Shown piece after piece: positions 1-9,797 of a stretch of 64,000 bases of DNA. Source of the stretch: Tigriopus japonicus. Its lineage: Eukaryota; Arthropoda; Copepoda; Harpacticoida; Harpacticidae. A program made the translations under genes and the position numbers. Position 1 is the stretch's first letter; every line of letters begins with the position of its first letter. Where the stretch lies: the NCBI GenBank assembly GCA_010645155.1, contig CM021321.1:4632488-4696487 (forward strand). Reading direction: 5' to 3'. The notes under the pieces are model-generated. The model was not told where the DNA came from, did no database searches, and saw nothing but the letters and a program-made list of their open reading frames with translations.

Positions 1-560
1 CAATGGACGAAGATATCGACGATTTCGACGTCGTATAGCACGAATTTGATCTATGTGAATGATGTATGATCTGGAACTTTCACAAATATTCACAACAGTT
101 CCATGTTGATCCCATTTTTTGGTCACGGGATTTTGGACTCTCACTCTTTCTCCCTGAGTGAAAAGAGGCATCGATTTGGCTTGAGAATCGTGTGTATATT
201 TTCGCCTTGTCTGAATATGGTCGCGCTTGCGATCAGCAATTCCGAGATCCAATTTACGGTTGAGTGCGAATGTAGGGATTGATGTTCTAAATAATCGTCC
301 AAACATACGATAAGTTGGGGACACTCCATCCTCTTTTGGTGTGTTTCGAAAAACAAGCAAGGCCTCCTCAAAATTTGATCTGTGATCCAGGCGATCCAAA
401 ATGGATTTAATCGAACGGATGGTGCGTTCTGCAAGACCATTAGATCTGGGATGATACGGTGATGATGATAGCCAATTAATTTTCCACTTATTCAAGAAGT
501 TTTGGAATGTGGTTGATGCAAATTGAGATCCGTTGTCAGAGCGGACAAGTGAAGCTTGAT
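1..560 (-). pseudogene. Retrotransposon integrase core and C-terminus, partial
   Basis: A third frame on the minus strand carries the integrase SDNG box near 520-545, the downstream glutamate-containing helix (SNGLAERT) near 415-440, and a basic C-terminal region with a gypsy-type FTQGERVRV followed by a chromatin-binding-like beta barrel near 60-150. I translated it from 545 down to position 1 and met no stop. It has no start codon of its own, and the ATG-initiated ORF at 141-440 in a shifted frame is a shadow of this segment. The end of Pol and the 3' LTR must lie to the left of the window. Confidence 0.8.
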
Positions 561-574
561 ATCGGGGTGGTCAA

Positions 575-2087
575 GTGAAGGGATTCCAAACTGTGTAAAG
601 ATGGTCCAACAAATCTTGGAAACCTGATCGGCAGTTGGATCATTTGCCCAAGAATGCACGAAAGGAAAGCCTGAATACCGATCAACGATCAAGAGGTAAC
701 AACGTCCTCCATGATGGAAAAGGTCCAATGCTATTTCGTCCATCGCTGCTCCTGGAAGCATAGTTGAGGATAAAGACTCCTTTTGCTGGCTTGGTAAATG
801 TTCTTGACATGATTGACATGATTGAACGGTAGTTTTGATATCATTCGTGATGCCTGGCCAATATACGGATTGACGCGCTAAACGTTGTGTAGCCTCAAGA
901 CCAGCATGTGAGCTATGTAGAGCAACAAGAACAGCTCTTCGTGCGTCATGAGTTATAAGTATGCGTTGGCCGAACATAATAAGTCCTTCACTTATAGAGA
1001 GTTGGTTCCATATTTTCCCCAAGATTGGCGGTGGCTCGCAGCCCGAGAGCAATGCAGAAATCCATCCTTGATAAACTGCGTCGCGTTGAATTGCAGTACG
1101 AACATCATCTATGATGAGATCGGAATAGCGGCTGACAGCTGCAACAAGAAGCTCAGAAGATTCTTGATGAAGTTGAACATCATCTTGATTTGGATCATCA
1201 ACAGGTGAGCGAGAAAATGCGTCCGGTACTGATAGATCTTTTCCCTTTTGCCATACTACGGAAAATTGATATCGAAGTAGCTTTTGCATGTAGTTTTGAA
1301 TTCGGACGTTTTCGACGGTGGCTATGGTCTTTTTACCAAGGATTTCGACCAGGGGTTTATGATCTGTTACGACTTTGAACTTGTTTCCACACACGTAGAG
1401 ATGAGTTTTGCGAATGGCCAAAACAACAGCAAGAGCTTCTAATTCCACCATTGCATAGCGGGTTTCAACGTCTTGTAAGAAACGCGATCCACATTGTATG
1501 AGAACAAGTGACGAATTTTTGACTTGGTAAAGAGCGTATCCAAGTCCACGAGTTCTAGAGGCATCAGTGTGGAGTTCAATAGGTAAATCGGGATCAAATT
1601 GATTTAGTACTGGAGGTTGAGAAAGGGCACTTTTTGTGGCCTCAAACGCCATAGTGTGATCAGATGTCCAGGTAAATGGATTTTTGATGCACAAGTTTCT
1701 CAGGGGTTCAGCAGATGAAGAAATTTCCTTGGAGAATTGACCAAGTTGATTGATCAAACCAAAAAATGATCGCAACTCGGTCCTCGATGCAGGAAGTGGA
1801 AATTCAGCAATTGCTTTGACCTTTGCTGGGTCGGCTGAATATCCACCGGGCCTTATCACGAAACCCGCAAATTTCACCGAGGATGCGGCAAACACACATT
1901 TCTCGCTGTTAATGGTTATTCCATGGTTACGACATCGATTAAGGACATCAAGTAAGCGGCTCGCCAATTGATGAAGATTGTCGCCGAATATTAAAATGTC
2001 ATCAACTATTTTGATAACTCCCGAAAGACCATGTAAGGCAATGTCACCCCTCATGCAGTAGGAATCGCCCGTCGATATAAAACCCAT
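575..2087 (-). pseudogene. Retrotransposon RT palm, RNase H and integrase N-terminal part
   Basis: In a different frame from the gag-protease ORF, this stretch continues RT with the VDDILIFG catalytic box, then an RNase H (with the ELHTDAS start and a TDHKPL motif), an H-x-H...C-x2-C integrase zinc-binding region, and the first part of the integrase core including the LDLF and VDRYSGF strands. The open frame formally runs to about 492, but after about 575 it no longer resembles integrase, because the second catalytic aspartate block appears in another frame. The junction with the upstream ORF lies near 2,044-2,100. It is a degenerate segment with no ATG-initiated gene of its own. Confidence 0.85.
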
Positions 2088-4227
2088 GGTATTTATTATT
2101 TCCCCCTTGAGTTATAAACGTCGTTAAATCCATGGAATCGGGATGCAATGCCATTTGCCAATAACCTGATCTGGCATCGAGAACAGCGAAGAATTTTGCT
2201 GTGGGACTCACTGCGGTAATGGCTTCGGTGGGTGTAGGAACCGGATGAGCCGGTCGCAAGACTTGACGATTAAGGTGAGTCAGATCTGCACAAATACGAA
2301 CATCCCCATTCTTTTTGGGAACAACTACCATAGGATGGCACCATTCTGTCGGGCGATCTCCGACAAACTCGATAACGTTAAGAGATTCCAGTTGATCAAG
2401 TTTTTGCTTCGTGGGTTCCCTGAATGCATATGGAACAGGTCTTGCAGTATAAAGTGCGAAAGGTTTGGCATTTGGGCAAAGAACAATTCGCATCGGCTCC
2501 CCGACAATCTTTCCCTTCATAGGTGGTAATGTTTTATCAAAGGCGAAAATATCCGCGTGTTCTCGCTGAATCCGTGACCCAAAATTCTCAAGATCTTTGG
2601 CGCTTGGAGAGTCACTCGAGATTTGTAAGATCCATGAAGGTATCGAAGATTTGAGAGCAGCCACCGTAGATCGTGGAAAATCGGAGGAAATCAGTCCCAA
2701 TCCCTTACATGCTTGAAGTGATAAATAAGAACATTGAATATCTGGGCAAACTAGTGACCGCTCTTGAAAGCATCTTCCCTTGAACTGAAATTCCATATCC
2801 ACAACTCCATCCATTTTAAGTTGGGTCCCTTCAACGGCTTGAACTTTGAGAGTAGATGGAATAATTTTGGAGGTGATTGCGAGTTTTTCAGCATCTTTGG
2901 TCGCCAACAGCGAAATATCTGCTCCAGTATCTGGCCGCATTTCAATCACTCCCCGGAATTCGGCTTCCATAAATATAGCAACTTCGATGAGAGTGGCGGT
3001 TGAAGACGCAACCACAGCACTTATGCTCTTTGATTGTTTGCGACAAACGGATCCGAAGTGTCCTCTACCCTTACATTTGTGACATTGGGCTTGCCAAGCA
3101 GGGCAATCTGTTTCTCTCGAGTTGGAATGTTTTCCGCCGCAACCGCTGCAATTGTTAATCGCCAAGTGTTTGCTATTTTTAGCGGCTCCAAAATAATTTG
3201 GCTTAGGTTTGGAATATTTTTGTGATTTGGGACCAGCATTCTTTGGGTTAGATGTAGCAGCCACGGTCTTATTTTTGATGGATGTTGTATCTTTTCTTGA
3301 TGCCTCTTCTGCTCGAAGGAATGCAATGGTCTCTTTGAGAGAAGGAGCTGGCACTTTAGAAAGGATTGTTTGTTTGCCAATTTCGTCCGAACATCCAATG
3401 AGTATGACCGCTTGTAAGAGAGAATCACGATCTATAGTTTCAACATACCGAACTTTCCGGACGATTTTGGCAACGAAATTATCAATGGATTCTTTAGGTT
3501 GTTGAATGGAATTTAGTAATTCGAACCATTCAACGATCACCGATTGACGTTCTCTGATGCGTTGGCGGATGTGATCTAGGATTGTATCACAAGTCATATC
3601 CGTACGTACCGATATATCCATGACATCTCGAACAATGCCAAGCATTTCCGGGCTAAATGCAGTCCACAGAGTAGCTACTTGCTCTTGTTGAGGAAGTTTG
3701 TTGAGGTCTGTATGTTCTGAATAATTGATCCAAGATTCTCGCCAATCATCAAATTGTTTGAGATCTGCACTTTCATCGAGTAAAGGTGGGGGCTTTGGTG
3801 TGATGCGGGCAGCGCGTAATGAAGAATTACTTGAATTTGGAGCATTTCCACCAAGAGTGGATGAAACAGATGAACGTAAAAAACGTTGAGTGCATCGCAT
3901 ACTGATAAGATGTTCCCGAGCTGGAGCGATTGCATCTTCTGCTGAAAATATAGGCTCCGAGAGGGTGTCAATCAACTCGTCTGATGCAAAACGGCAAAGC
4001 GCTTGAATGGATTCAGAGGAGCGATCCATTGCGTTCTCCACTTTTCCAATCATTTGTTCCAAATGATTTGCTGATTCATTTGAACAAGTATCTTCAATCG
4101 GTTGGTCCTTAAGCGCGTTCCATTCCGACTGAAATTGTTTAACAATACTTTGAAGTGTCATCCGATGACCTCGATGGGAAGCTTGCCCAGATTTGAGGTC
4201 TTCATAGATGATGGGATTGCTAGCCAT
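2044..4227 (-). pseudogene. Retrotransposon gag, protease and 5' part of reverse transcriptase
   Basis: This 727-codon open frame starts at an ATG 44 bp inside the primer binding site, so it is the natural first ORF of the element. The first 350 residues or so are a hydrophilic, helix-rich gag. Around residues 360-400 are two knuckle-like Cys/His clusters, the second a perfect C-x2-C-x4-H-x4-C. A retropepsin active site (DTGADISLL) follows near residue 430. From about residue 600 the RT fingers and palm begin, with the basic PKKNGDVRIC stretch and the VLDARSGYWQ motif. The frame then runs into a stop just before the conserved RT strand that leads to the catalytic aspartates, which continues in another frame. 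It is therefore a broken gene product. Confidence 0.88.
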
Positions 4228-4270
4228 GATGGAAAGGTAGTGGATGATGGGTCACTGTGCTTTGGTAGGT

Positions 4271-4290
4271 AAATCCTACCGACTGCGCCA
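4271..4290 (-). promoter_or_regulatory. Primer binding site of the gypsy element, tRNA-Ser type
   Basis: On the plus strand, 4271-4290 ends in GACTGCGCCA, directly followed by TGTAAC, the expected LTR edge. As the reverse complement it starts TGGCGCAGTCGG. It matches a tRNA 3' end with discriminator G and acceptor strand CGACTGC; the pairing 5' strand GCAGTCG is that of animal serine tRNAs. It lies 44 bp upstream of the gag ATG. Confidence 0.75.
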
Positions 4291-4510
4291 TGTAACGATG
4301 CGAAGTAATGCACTAAATAAAACCATAGCAACTTTATTATTTCATAACGATGAGAATAGAAAAAAGATCTGTCTCATGTTCAGCTTTCAGAACCTGCTTG
4401 ACCACCCCGAGATTGCGAGATCTCTCGTTGGTTACTTCCTGACCGTATCCCTAATATCTCTTCATTACTTCGCCAAAAATTTAGTTGTTCACGTCAGTCC
4501 CTCATATGTC
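4291..4510 (-). mobile_element. 5' LTR of the gypsy element, outer edge not resolved
   Basis: The inner edge is fixed by the primer site: the plus strand reads TGTAAC from 4291, so the LTR ends GTTACA in element orientation. An AATAAA lies on the minus strand at 4333-4338, where an R-region poly(A) signal would be expected. The outer edge cannot be set without the other LTR. A fold-back element begins at about 4511-4524, either next to the LTR or inside it. Confidence 0.55.
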
Positions 4511-4738
4511 TTTGGCCAAGAAGCACTGAAAACTGGAGTGGGAGGCTAACGGTGAAAATTATGATTTCCAGAAGGATCAATTTAATAGCGTTCTTCTGCA
4601 AACGAGACCTGGCTTGTATTCAGTAGACGAGGTATTTCAAATTTCAACTCAATCGAATGCCGGAGTGAAAAGTTATGCCTTCTCGAACTTATGTTCTGAA
4701 GAGAGCATAGAATGAATGAATTCGCCCTTTTGCAGGGT

Positions 4739-4850
4739 GGGCATTTGATTTTTGGACATTTTGTCCACCCCTGTCCAAAAGGTGTCCAAAAGTGTCCAAT
4801 AATAAGGCTGTCCAAAAATAGGAGTGTCCAAAAGTGTCCAAAAATAGTAA
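4739..4850. repeat. TGTCCAAAA short tandem array, left arm
   Basis: At least seven occurrences of TGTCC(A)AAA at irregular 9-20 bp spacing. The same motif in reverse orientation (TTTTGGACA) fills 5690-5805, so the two arrays can pair as part of the fold-back arms. Confidence 0.75.
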
Positions 4851-5689
4851 TTCGAAAAAAATGGTTAAAAACATTTTTAGAATAACATTCTACAAACTTT
4901 CTCTCCAAAATAAACGTCACTTGACGAAATCTAAGCAAGAATAAGTCAATTCAACATAAGAAACTTACACTTAATACATTAAATGAGCCAATAACTTGAA
5001 GGCCAAACTGGACATTTGAACTTTCCACTCTTTTCATTTGACCACCGAGCATCGTCCAAAATGTGGGAAAGAATGATCGACTGAAGGAATGAAAAAACAA
5101 ACGAATGTGAGACTGGGACTACTAATAACACGCTCACACCACACTTCATGTTAAACATAGTATGCCAGTACATTTTAAAGCTAATTGTGTCTTGATTTGT
5201 GACAAGAGAAGGTTACTTAGTATTTTGATTTATATTCCAAAGTTTATCATTGTTGCAAGTGTTTCCCATCAAAGAGGCAAGAAGTCTTTTGACCTGACTG
5301 TCCAAAAAATGTTACCTATAATAAAGCACACGCAAACTGATATCAGATTGCAACGTGGGTATTACAATGCTTTTGCCAAAGAATTAAAGCAGTGTTGTTT
5401 TACTATTAAAAAAGACAAGACTCTTGTTTACAGATGAGGAAATAAAATGTAAATCTTGAAACATTTTGAACAGTTACACACATTTTACACTATATTGTAT
5501 GAACAAAACATTTATTTTTTTAACAAGTTATTAACAAGTTTTCATGGCAAAGTTTATTTCTCCAAGTAATGTTCCCATTAAGAGAACTATTTTTGTTTAA
5601 GTACACAACCATGCATTCTTTAGAATTCAATTACTTATGTAGTGTAACTGGTTTTTCGTCTGATTTGTACAACTTTCTTTTACGTTTGT

Positions 5690-5805
5690 TGGACTTTTGG
5701 ACACTTATGGACATCTTTTGGGGATTTTTGGACACCCTCTGGGGATTTTTGGACACCTTCTGGGTATTTTTGGACACTTTTGGACACTAGGGTGTCCAAA
5801 ATGCT
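5690..5805. repeat. TTTTTGGACA tandem array, right arm
   Basis: About eight copies of TTTTGGACA, three of them in a roughly 24-bp unit GGGGATTTTTGGACACCTTCT-like. It is the inverted partner of the array at 4739-4850. The ORF through it codes only low-complexity peptide and is not a gene. Confidence 0.75.
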
Positions 5806-5968
5806 CTCGATGTCGAAAAATGCCGACCCTGCCCTTTTGTGTTAAAAAAAATACCAGAAAAGGGCTAGTTCATTCTTTCTCGGTAGGATTTGCACTGAAC
5901 TTTGAGAGAGCATTACTTTTGACTCCGACGTTCGAATGAGCTGAAAATTGAATACGTATTCTCATCAA

Positions 5969-7230
5969 TAGGGACGGGCAGAAAGTGCAAATAATCTTAC
6001 CCTTTTAGTTACCAAAAGTTGCAAAAAAATGTGCCCAAAAGCGCAAAACAAAGTGCAGAAAAATGCTGAAAGTGCAAATAAATGTCAAAAAAGAGCAAAT
6101 AAATGTCGAAAAAAGAGCAAATATATGTCGAAAAAAGAGCAAATATATGTCGATAAAAGAGCAAATAATTTGCATTTGGACTTAAAACGTCATTCATGGA
6201 GTACCCACGGCTCCTAATTTAGCAGGAGAAGTCATTTACAAGTTCTAAAGACATTTAAGACTAGTTTGAGGTGAAGAGACAATGCTGCACAAGTAAAAGA
6301 GTTCTATTAATTAGGTCACTAGCAAAAAGAATGTAAAGTCATGAAAAATAATCTTCTCAACAATCTTCAGAATTTTTCATTCCTAAGGTGGTCTCGTGGA
6401 TGTATGTACCTAAAATATTGTCGAAATATATTTAGCATTTGTTTTATATGGCTTTATATCCCCCCGTTTTTGTTCTTCAAGTTGTTCAAAAATAGACATT
6501 GAAAATTGAACAGAAAAATACTCACGTGTGCCTAACAATTGCATCAAAGAAAATAGTCTTAAATGTGTTTTAAGCAGGTTTTTAGTGACATTTCTTCAAT
6601 ATTTGGCCCATGGCCTAATTACCAGAACTCAATTTCAAATGTGGCATTCATTGTCTCATCACATCAAAACTGTTCTATAATACTTTTGGAACTTAAAAGT
6701 AATATCTCCAAGTCAATTAAACAATGTGTACTGCTACATTGATGTATCCTTAGCTTGATGATTTTAAGTTTATAACGGCCTTTTTTAGAAATAGCGATCT
6801 TTGTAGGCAGCAAACTTAATTCTGCAATCTATATTGTTTGTAGATCCTTCCATTACCATAACATGAGTTTCTTAAGGTTTGCTATTTGTTGCCTGCATGC
6901 AATGAGATTCTTTTGTCTAATCTTTAGTTTAGTAAACAGGATGTTATAGTTAAAGCCAAGATGGTGAATAAAGTGTGAGGTTTGCGTCTGAAATGCACAT
7001 ATTTCTTCAAGGTGCTAAGAATGGTTGATTGCAAATACAAGCTTTTTCGACTTGTTCAAAATTTGATCTTGAAACTAAAAATTCTTACAAAAGCCACTAC
7101 ATTTTCTTAACAATTTGTCAATTTTGGCCAAAAACGTAAATAAAAAGTGCAAATAAAGGAGAAAAGTGCAAAAGTGCAGAAAAATGGGTTTTTGTTACCA
7201 AAAATCTTTTTACACTATTTGCCGTCCCTA
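5969..7230. mobile_element. Non-autonomous hAT-type element nested in the fold-back element
   Basis: The element starts TAGGGACGG and ends CCGTCCCTA. The 8-bp sequence CTCATCAA lies immediately on both sides (5961-5968 and 7231-7238), a perfect target-site duplication. Eight-bp duplications and a TAGGG/CAGGG-type terminus are typical of the hAT superfamily. The subterminal regions are rich in AAGTGCAAA and TTACCAAAA motifs in inverted arrangement. No transposase frame is present in the 1,262 bp. Removing it rejoins the right arm of the surrounding fold-back element, which gives the order of insertion. Confidence 0.88.
6070..6168. repeat. Short tandem repeat, unit about 24 bp
   Basis: Four degenerate copies of a unit containing ATGTCGAAAAAAGAGCAAAT lie in the left part of the nested hAT-type element. 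They look like subterminal repeats rather than coding sequence. Confidence 0.7.
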
Positions 7231-7519
7231 CTCATCAACATAGTCAGGGTCTCATTTGCAGAAGAACGTAAGTGAACCGTTCCTAGTGGAAATCATGATT
7301 CCTCTCGTTAGCCTCCCAGTCCAGTGAAATTCAGTGGTTCTTGCTTTGGCCCATTCTTCAAAACGAAGTACTTTTATTGTAATCCTGTCTAATTGTTCCT
7401 ACGCAGTACTGTTCAGGTCTAAAATCCATACTTTTGGTATGAACAAATGAATTTTCATATACCAGGAGCGGCTTTTTCGCTTTTTGGGTTCAAAAATGAA
7501 CCAGTTAAACTCTAATAAC

Positions 7520-8476
7520 TAGGGCTGAATATTTTAGGTTCACTTTTTGGGCAAATTATGACATAATTAGGTTGCCCAAAATTACGTTTTAGGTTTTTTT
7601 TAGGTTGAATAGATTACACCTTTTACAGAGGCTTTTCAGACCCAATTTTGCCTTTTATGTATTGTTCTACAGTTTGTTCTTCTCTTATTCTTATATTATT
7701 ATTCTCTTATTATTCTTATTCAGTATTGTTCTACTCTTGGCAAGAGGCAAGAGTAAAAGCAGTTGAGCAGAGACAAAGGCAATAAATAATTTATTTGGCA
7801 GTGGGGAAAAATGCAGTATAGAACAGTTTGTGCCAGTGAAATTTGTTCAGTGGCAGAATATGGTAGAAAGTGGCAAATAATTCGACCAAAAAACCCAGAT
7901 CAAAAATTGTCGACCTAAAAAAGGAGATCGGATTTTTTGACCTTAAAACGAGTTCGGAAATTTTTGACCTAAAAACGAGATAAAAAATTTTCGACTTAAA
8001 AAGAGATCGAAAATTTGCGCCCTAAAGACGAGATGAAATGACTGAAAACGAGAAAAAAATTGCTCGAAAGGCAGAATGTGGCGGTATATGACTTCAAAAA
8101 ATGACAGTGAGCGCCCTTAATTAGCAGTATTTCAAACAACTTTTGGCAATGTCGGCCTGAAACCACCTCGTAACACTAATTCGGTATATTGATGGGATGA
8201 AAAGCATTGTGGCTAACCTTGTTCCTTCTTTTGTTTTGTTGTTTTAACGACACTGGGGTAATTTTCAAGAGGGCGAAGTCATTGTCAAATGACTTTAGGA
8301 TAAGAAAAAAAGTTCATTTTAGGTTGAAAACTTAGTTTTAGGTAAAAATTTCCCAAAAAAGGCGAGAAAAAAGTTGATTTAGGGTTGGAAACTTACTTTT
8401 AGGAAAAAATTGCGCAAAAAAGGCGTTTTAGGTTAAAACCTAGGTTTTTATGTAAAACCTAAAATATTCAGCCCTA
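7520..8476. mobile_element. Non-autonomous hAT-type element, 957 bp
   Basis: Both ends show an inverted repeat of about 21 bp, TAGGGCTGAATATTTTAGGT from the left and the same from the right on the other strand. The flanks carry the perfect 8-bp duplication CTAATAAC (7512-7519 and 8477-8484). The inside contains AGGTT/AACCT-rich subterminal sequence, a degenerate array of a roughly 33-bp unit (GACCTAAAAACGAGAT-like, 7890-8035), and a segment at about 7795-8185 also found in the tetraspanin intron. No transposase frame was seen. Confidence 0.88.
7795..8185 (+). repeat. Dispersed repeat copy A (GGCAGAATATGG family)
   Basis: Segments such as GTGGCAGAATATGG, GACTTCAAAAA, GGCAGTATTTC, GGCA(A/G)(T/C)GTCGGCCT and ACCACCT occur here in the same order as at 32590-32830. 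This copy is longer because a tandem block at 7890-8035 splits it. It lies inside the hAT-type element, so it may be part of that element's body. Confidence 0.65.
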
Positions 8477-8484
8477 CTAATAAC

Positions 8485-8790
8485 TTTCCACATTATTGTA
8501 GATGAAACATGATGCTCATTTTCCGAATTTAGTGGCCAGTTTTGCTATTTTTTGGCACATTTTCGTGTCTATTTGCCATTTTGTTTGCCATATCTTGCTT
8601 TCTTTGCCAATTTATTTGCTATTTTGGACGCGTATGTTTGCCATTTTTGTGCCTATAAGGCATGTTTTATTTGCCAGAAATGTGCACCGCTTGTCAAGAC
8701 TCAAAAGTCTACTCGTGTTTTGTGAAGAATAACATGGCTTAAAACCGGATGAAATGACGCACAATTTTCAGAATTTCATCCAAATGTTTC
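8485..8790. other. AT-rich spacer with TTTGCCAT-type repeats, no gene
   Basis: The stretch 8515-8690 has many TTTGCCA/TTTGGCA words, which resemble subterminal repeats of the neighbouring miniature elements. An open frame of 76 codons through it has no recognisable content. Confidence 0.5.
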
Positions 8791-9352
8791 TTAAAAAGAC
8801 CTTGACCTTGTAAAACATCGTTGGACCTGCTCGACTTTTTGCAAACCTGCCGAACTCATTGGACCCCAAATGGGTGAGGCATATTCAAGATGCGGCTGAA
8901 CAATGGACTTGTCCAGAGTTAGCATCGCAATACTATCTCTGGACTTGAAAATGCGATAGATCCAGCCACACGTTTGAAACGCCCTACCCACTTTCCATCA
9001 TCTTTGATGTTAAGGCCTGAATCTTGCACAGACGATCCTGCTCAACATCCAATATAAACAACCTCCTTTGTCTTTAATTGGTGCATCTAAATTTGACGGC
9101 CCATAGATCATTGTGCTGAATTTCATCAAATATGAAGCCATGTTACTCTTCGCAACCCAAAAGAGATTTTCTCCAAGTACGTAATCGACTAGACTTGTAG
9201 ATATCTGACCATTCCTCCCACAAACTAATTTTGTATCATCGGCATATGAAGAAATAATGGCTTTAGTACTAAACTCGAAATTACTTAAAAAGTGTTGGCA
9301 TTTGAGCAAATATAAAACCAAAAATTGAAGTACCGCGCGGATGTGTACAATA
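8791..9352 (-). pseudogene. Fragment of a Jockey/CR1-like LINE reverse transcriptase
   Basis: Two minus-strand frames hold the end of a non-LTR reverse transcriptase. The upstream frame (about 9352 to 9010) has the SSYADDTKLV catalytic box. The downstream frame (8991 to 8791) has the thumb motif with KSIVQPHLEYASPIWGP and KVEQVQRCFTR. A stop and frame change near 9000-9010 separate them, and the N-terminal RT, the endonuclease and ORF1 are absent. It is a truncated, dead copy. Assignment to the Jockey/CR1 group rests on the thumb wording. Confidence 0.85.
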
Positions 9353-9797
9353 TTTCACTCATATGATAAGAATCAATGTTTTGTGTGCAGGGCAAAGTAA
9401 ATCTTGCTCTCAATTCATCGAAAAAAAATCTCTTTTCAGAAATTTCATGAAAGATTCAATTCATAGCTAAATTTTGATTTACCAACTGGCAGATTTGGCA
9501 ATTTTTGGAACACTCCATCCTAAATTGAGGAATGGAATCTCAAAAATGTTTCGCTTCAATTAGTTGAACGCAATTCATCCCAAACTTAAAGTAAGTCTAC
9601 ATTAAAAAATGAAGTGATATAATTACAATGTGTAAAGAGTAAAGATTCATGAACTTTTCATGGTAATTTTTTCATCAGAAAATCTGCTATTAATATAGCA
9701 ACCCTGATAAAAGAGAGGCAACTGGCAACCCTGGCACAGCTGAGGGTGGAAAAATCGTGGGATCGTGGGTGCCTTTGTCATCTTGAGCGCGGTCATC
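9353..9797. other. Spacer and presumed 5' flank of the Cdc25 gene
   Basis: AT-rich sequence with no coding content. Near 9700-9740 are two GGCAACCCTGG/GCAACCCTG words 30 bp apart, which look like an hAT end, but no partner end was found. The Cdc25 promoter must lie here if there is no upstream exon. Confidence 0.4.

Larger units (their letters stand above)
1..4290 (-). mobile_element. Ty3/gypsy (Mag-like) LTR retrotransposon, frameshifted, cut by the window start
   Basis: Read on the minus strand, this is a gag-pol retrotransposon: gag with CCHC knuckles, a DTGA aspartic protease, reverse transcriptase with a VDD catalytic box, RNase H, and an integrase that runs off the window at position 1. 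The Pol order PR-RT-RH-INT is that of Ty3/gypsy elements. The C-x2-C/H-x6-C knuckle layout, the RT wording around the catalytic box and the serine-tRNA primer site suggest the Mag lineage; that assignment is from memory of the family. The coding frame changes at least twice, near 2,040-2,100 (inside RT) and near 540-575 (inside the integrase core), so this copy cannot make a full Pol by normal translation. The 3' LTR is outside the window. Confidence 0.93.
4511..7352. mobile_element. Fold-back DNA element with long inverted arms, interrupted by a nested hAT element
   Basis: The left arm (about 4511-4860) is the inverted partner of a right arm made of about 5690-5960 plus 7239-7352. Matching stretches in opposite orientation include GGGAGGCTAACG (about 4539 and about 7308), CGTTCTTCTGCAAA (about 4592 and about 7265), the CGGAGTGAAAAGT/CGGAGTCAAAAGT block (about 4660 and 5925), and arrays of TGTCCAAAA (4739-4850 and 5690-5805). 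The arms enclose an AT-rich loop of about 830 bp without a recognisable transposase. Exact ends and a target duplication are not clear. This is the layout of a fold-back or non-autonomous DNA transposon. Confidence 0.7.

Noticed and set aside
141..440. 99-codon ORF on the minus strand in the retrotransposon
   Set aside because: It is a shifted reading of the integrase C-terminal region; the true frame is open through the same bases.
948..3505. Several plus-strand ORFs of 60-98 codons over the gypsy element
   Set aside because: All lie antisense to gag-pol and have no recognisable domain.
5162..5437. 91-codon ORF in the loop of the fold-back element
   Set aside because: No transposase-like or other motif was recognised; it could be chance in AT-rich sequence.
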